Shown here piece by piece: positions 61,532 through 64,000 of a stretch of 64,000 nt of DNA. Where the stretch lies: contig CAVOZJ010000016.1 of NCBI GenBank assembly GCA_963700885.1, forward strand, positions 308,147-372,146, in the 5' to 3' direction. The position numbers and the translations under genes were made by a program. The notes below the pieces were generated by a model. That model was not told the DNA's origin, searched no databases, and saw nothing but the letters and a program-made list of their open reading frames with translations. This DNA is from Anderseniella sp963700885 (GTDB lineage Bacteria > Pseudomonadota > Alphaproteobacteria > Rhizobiales > Aestuariivirgaceae). The stretch's first letter is position 1; each line of letters starts with the position of its first letter.

Positions 61532-62221
61532 TTATGTGTCTTCATGATGGCCGGATTTGGCGAACGACAAGACCGCGACCGGGTTATCGTCATCCTGAAA
61601 TGCAGCAAAACTGGCTTGTGCCAGCAATGCAGCGTCGAGAAGCCTGCGATAGTCGTCACGTGAGATCTCCATACACCCGAAAGATTTCAGATGGTCGGTT
61701 GCAAATTGCGTGTCGAGCAGGTGAAAGCCGCCTGCATTGAGCCTGGCAACCAGATGCACCATTGCAACTTTGGACGCATCACGTTTTGCGGAGAACATGC
61801 TTTCACCAAAAAACGCGGCACCAATGCGCACACCATACAGGCCTCCGACCAGGTTGCCGGCAGCATCGCGACATTCAACTGAATGGCAAAACCCCATTGC
61901 GTACAACTGATTGTAAAGTGCCGAAATCCTCGAATTGATCCATGTTGACGGTCGTTCAATAACCGGGGTTTCCCCGGCACTGCCTGCTTGTCCGGAGCAA
62001 GCCCGAATCACGCCGTCGAAATCGGTATCGACAGTCACCGAAAATTGCCGGGATCGAATGCGGCGCGCCAGGGACCGGGATATATGGAACCGGTCGAGTG
62101 GGATTATGCCCCGAACTTCAGGTTCAACCCAGTACAGCGCGCTGTCATTGGCGCTTTCCGCCATCGGGAAAATGCCAGCCGTGTAGGCTTTCAGAAGCAC
62201 CTGGGGTGTAATCGTGGACAT
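61532..62221 (-). CDS. aat: Leucyl/phenylalanyl-tRNA--protein transferase
   Basis: A 229-residue enzyme of the N-degron pathway that adds Leu or Phe to proteins with N-terminal Lys/Arg. LKAYTAGIFPMAESANDSAL and YWVEPEVRGIIPLDRFHISR match the N-terminal domain; GGLYGVRIGAAFFGESMFSA and LDTQFATDHLKSFGCMEISR are the catalytic GNAT-like part. ATG 62221 is chosen; the frame to 62356 has no family counterpart. In many Rhizobiales aat lies near the NDUFA12 and DUF2155 genes, as here. Confidence 0.95.
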   Translation of the reverse strand: MSTITPQVLLKAYTAGIFPMAESANDSALYWVEPEVRGIIPLDRFHISRSLARRIRSRQFSVTVDTDFDGVIRACSGQAGSAGETPVIERPSTWINSRISALYNQLYAMGFCHSVECRDAAGNLVGGLYGVRIGAAFFGESMFSAKRDASKVAMVHLVARLNAGGFHLLDTQFATDHLKSFGCMEISRDDYRRLLDAALLAQASFAAFQDDDNPVAVLSFAKSGHHEDT

Positions 62222-62419
62222 GGCTGACAGTGTTAACGGATCGACGGCGTGAGCGGCAAGTGAACAATTGCTGGTGCAGCAGGGTGCGCGATACAAACCG
62301 GCAAAACAGGCCTGAATTTCCACACCTGAACGTGGCCGGATGTAACGTGACGACAAACACCTTAATTTGGCCGGAGGGAGAGTTGTTGCAGGGCCCTGTT
62401 CTGGAACCTGGTCCTGACC

Positions 62420-63172
62420 CTAATCTGTCGATTCGTCCTGATTGGTGCAGGGCCATGGTGTCGGCGCCTCGACACCTGCCGGGAGTATCGTTGAGCTGTC
62501 ACCGCAGGCCATTGCAACCTGGGGGGTGGTCAAGCCTGTGACTGCAGACAGGTCCGCACCTACCAGATTGGTCCGATACAGATAAGCGTTTGACCAGTCA
62601 GAGCCAGCCAGTTTGGCATTTTTGAAAGACGCTCTGGCGACAATCGCGTAGGTGAAATTGAGACCAGTCAGGTCAGCGTTATCAAAGTTACCGCGGATGA
62701 CATCTGATTTCACCAAAGAAGCACCACTGAGACTTGCGCCGGTGAACAAGGCGCGGGGTAAGCTGGAGCGGGACAAATCGGCCATTTTCAGTAAGGCATC
62801 GGTAAAATCAGCCCGGAAAAGTTCCATCGCCTGCAAGTTTGCGCCGGACAAATCGGCTCCGACCAGTGAAGTTCTGTTTCCGGCAGTTTTTATGAGGGAT
62901 GCAGCCTTGAGAGATGCCGATTTCAATGATGCGTAACTCAGATCGGCTTCATTCAGGTTCGCACCATCCAGGTTGGCACCGGTCAGGTCCGTGCTGGTCA
63001 GATTGGCACCATCAAGTTTTGCACCGTCCAGTGACGCGGACTGCAACATAAGCAGTTTCTTGGTGCAGCCGGTCCAATCTACACCTGAATTTGCATGGTC
63101 CTTGCAACCTGCCTCCGCCACGCCGGGACTTAGGCCCAGCATAAATATGACCAACAGTGCACTCATTCTCAT
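62420..63172 (-). CDS. Secreted pentapeptide-repeat protein
   Basis: A 250-residue protein with a signal peptide (MRMSALLVIFMLGLSPGVAE, cut near AEA-GC). From about residue 45 to 215 it consists of A(D/N)LxX-type pentapeptide repeats (for example LDGAKLDGANLTSTDLTGAN), forming a quadrilateral beta-helix. Flanking Cys (GCKDH, GCTKK, ACGDS, PCTNQ) probably cap it by disulfides. GGAGG lies 7 bases before ATG 63172. Function unknown; it is 47 bases downstream of the cyclase gene on the same strand. Confidence 0.88.
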   Translation of the reverse strand: MRMSALLVIFMLGLSPGVAEAGCKDHANSGVDWTGCTKKLLMLQSASLDGAKLDGANLTSTDLTGANLDGANLNEADLSYASLKSASLKAASLIKTAGNRTSLVGADLSGANLQAMELFRADFTDALLKMADLSRSSLPRALFTGASLSGASLVKSDVIRGNFDNADLTGLNFTYAIVARASFKNAKLAGSDWSNAYLYRTNLVGADLSAVTGLTTPQVAMACGDSSTILPAGVEAPTPWPCTNQDESTD

Positions 63173-63219
63173 TGTCGCGCCTCCCAATTCAGATTTGACG
63201 TCGCCCGCAGCATCAATAC

Positions 63220-64000
63220 CTAGGCCTCAATTGCGGTAGACTTCCAGTGCTTTGGGGCGAAAACACGGACAGGTTGAACAATTCCTCTCAATTCATGACG
63301 GCCAATGTCATCCAGTGGTATTTCGAGAAGATCACCTACTTCCTGGGACATTACCACCGGACGCATCACTCGTTTGGTCAACGCCTCCAGCCGGGATGCT
63401 TCGTTTACAGCTCTGCCAATGACCGTAAAGTCCAGCCGGTCCTGGCCGCCGACATTTCCGAAGAACACTTCGCCGATATGCATTGCGATACCGCATCGAA
63501 TAGGCGTCCAGCCATTCAGCTTCCAAACATCTTCACTCGGATTTGAGTTGTAAGCCTGCAGGTTCTTCAGGGCTTCATCAGCCGCCGCCATGGCCGATTT
63601 TGCCGCCCGTGCCGCTGTATCCGCGCACTGAAATGGAAAGACCGCCAGTACACCGTCACCGAGAAACTTCAGCACGTCACCGCCGTTGCTGGTGACAGCG
63701 CCAACTAGCTGTTCATAAAATCCGTTCAGAATCCGATTGACCTGCAGGCCCGAATATTTCTCGGTCAATTCGGTGAACCCGCGCATATCGGCAAACCAGA
63801 TTACCGCCTCTATAGCATTGCCATCACCCCGGCTGATCGATCCATCGAGCACCTGTTTGCCGGCGTTGTGACCCAGGTAGACGTTCATGACGTTTTCCGC
63901 GATACGGCGCGACGTATGCTTTTGAACATGCAATACGAGGTATTTTAAAACCCGGTTGAGTTGTGTCTGCTGTTGTATTGAAAACCCGCCTTGTTCGGTT
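63220..64000 (-). CDS. Class III adenylate/guanylate cyclase, N-terminally cut by the window
   Basis: The last 260 residues of a larger protein; the frame is open to the right edge, so the start is outside. The catalytic domain has the first metal Asp in AVIWFADMRGFTELTEKYSG, the second in VLKFLGDGVLAVFPF, and the transition-state residues in VIGRAVNEASRLEAL. The upstream residues before the domain include a basic helix (KHTSRRIAENVMNVYLGHNA), the usual linker of cyclases with N-terminal sensor domains. It should make cAMP; a sensor is expected outside the window. Confidence 0.88.
   Translation of the reverse strand, partial: TEQGGFSIQQQTQLNRVLKYLVLHVQKHTSRRIAENVMNVYLGHNAGKQVLDGSISRGDGNAIEAVIWFADMRGFTELTEKYSGLQVNRILNGFYEQLVGAVTSNGGDVLKFLGDGVLAVFPFQCADTAARAAKSAMAAADEALKNLQAYNSNPSEDVWKLNGWTPIRCGIAMHIGEVFFGNVGGQDRLDFTVIGRAVNEASRLEALTKRVMRPVVMSQEVGDLLEIPLDDIGRHELRGIVQPVRVFAPKHWKSTAIEA

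Noticed and set aside
1..64000. tRNA or rRNA genes, CRISPR arrays, insertion sequences, prophage
   Set aside because: I looked for T-loop/acceptor patterns, regular short repeats with spacers, transposase or integrase motifs and phage genes and found none that could be supported.

Overview
The window is a chromosomal segment of an alphaproteobacterium, most likely of the order Hyphomicrobiales (Rhizobiales), possibly marine. The evidence is gene content and order: purM-purN divergent from a DUF2066 / CDP-alcohol phosphatidyltransferase / PerM / HdaA / ppk1 / ppx run followed by rnd and aspS; the NDUFA12 / MlaD / DUF2155 / aat neighbourhood; a class II (B12-dependent) ribonucleotide reductase NrdJ; and a Mur-like Fur regulator divergent from a SitABCD-type metal importer. 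There is no rRNA, tRNA, CRISPR array, phage or insertion sequence that I can recognise. Both ends cut genes: an antiporter subunit at the left and a class III nucleotide cyclase at the right.

Layout. 1-3.0 kb: end of an Mrp/Nuo-like cation/proton antiporter operon. 3.1-6.0 kb: a TupA-like ATP-grasp gene convergent with an ABC-F ATPase. 6.0-7.8 kb: two copies of a ~290 bp intergenic element flanking a HugZ-like gene. 7.8-10.6 kb: trhO, a cytochrome c' gene broken by a stop codon, a CMD/AhpD-like gene and a decayed OmpA-family gene. 10.7-20.2 kb: ndk, a VUT/queuosine-precursor transporter, a dimethylglycine-dehydrogenase-like flavoenzyme, a phosphate transporter, a Nudix gene and a molybdopterin oxidoreductase. 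20.5-35.1 kb: GST, purN, purM, then the DUF2066-to-ppx run, rnd, an MFS permease and aspS. 35.3-45 kb: a secreted lectin-like protein, malic enzyme, the Sit metal importer with its Fur-family regulator, an L,D-transpeptidase and a MaoC hydratase. 45-53 kb: nrdJ with a long structured leader and NrdR/DnaA-type sites, a 33-residue membrane protein, an orphan AceE-like thiamine enzyme and a secreted HExxH protein. 53-64 kb: an SHMT-like PLP enzyme with a divergent LysR regulator, a DMT permease, a DM13 protein, MlaF, NDUFA12, MlaD, a methyltransferase, DUF2155, aat, a pentapeptide-repeat protein and the cyclase.

How the parts work together. Several regulatory circuits can be read from the DNA: Mur-like palindromes between the Fur-family gene and sitABCD; two NrdR boxes spaced 31 bp, plus a DnaA box, ahead of nrdJ; and a perfect 8-bp-arm palindrome between the LysR gene and the SHMT-like gene. 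polyP synthesis and breakdown genes (ppk1, ppx) and the replication regulator hdaA lie in one direction with short spacing.

The most unusual material is non-coding. The duplicated element at 6.16-6.45 and 7.49-7.78 kb has a conserved AATGTG/CACATT palindrome at one end, a perfectly conserved hairpin exposing a CCCCUC loop in the middle and a terminator-like hairpin at the other end, so it looks like a duplicated small-RNA gene. The nrdJ leader contains several hairpins and two long pairings that cross each other (pseudoknot or switch), without a recognisable cobalamin riboswitch B12 box. All functional calls are from reading sequence; no database search was possible.
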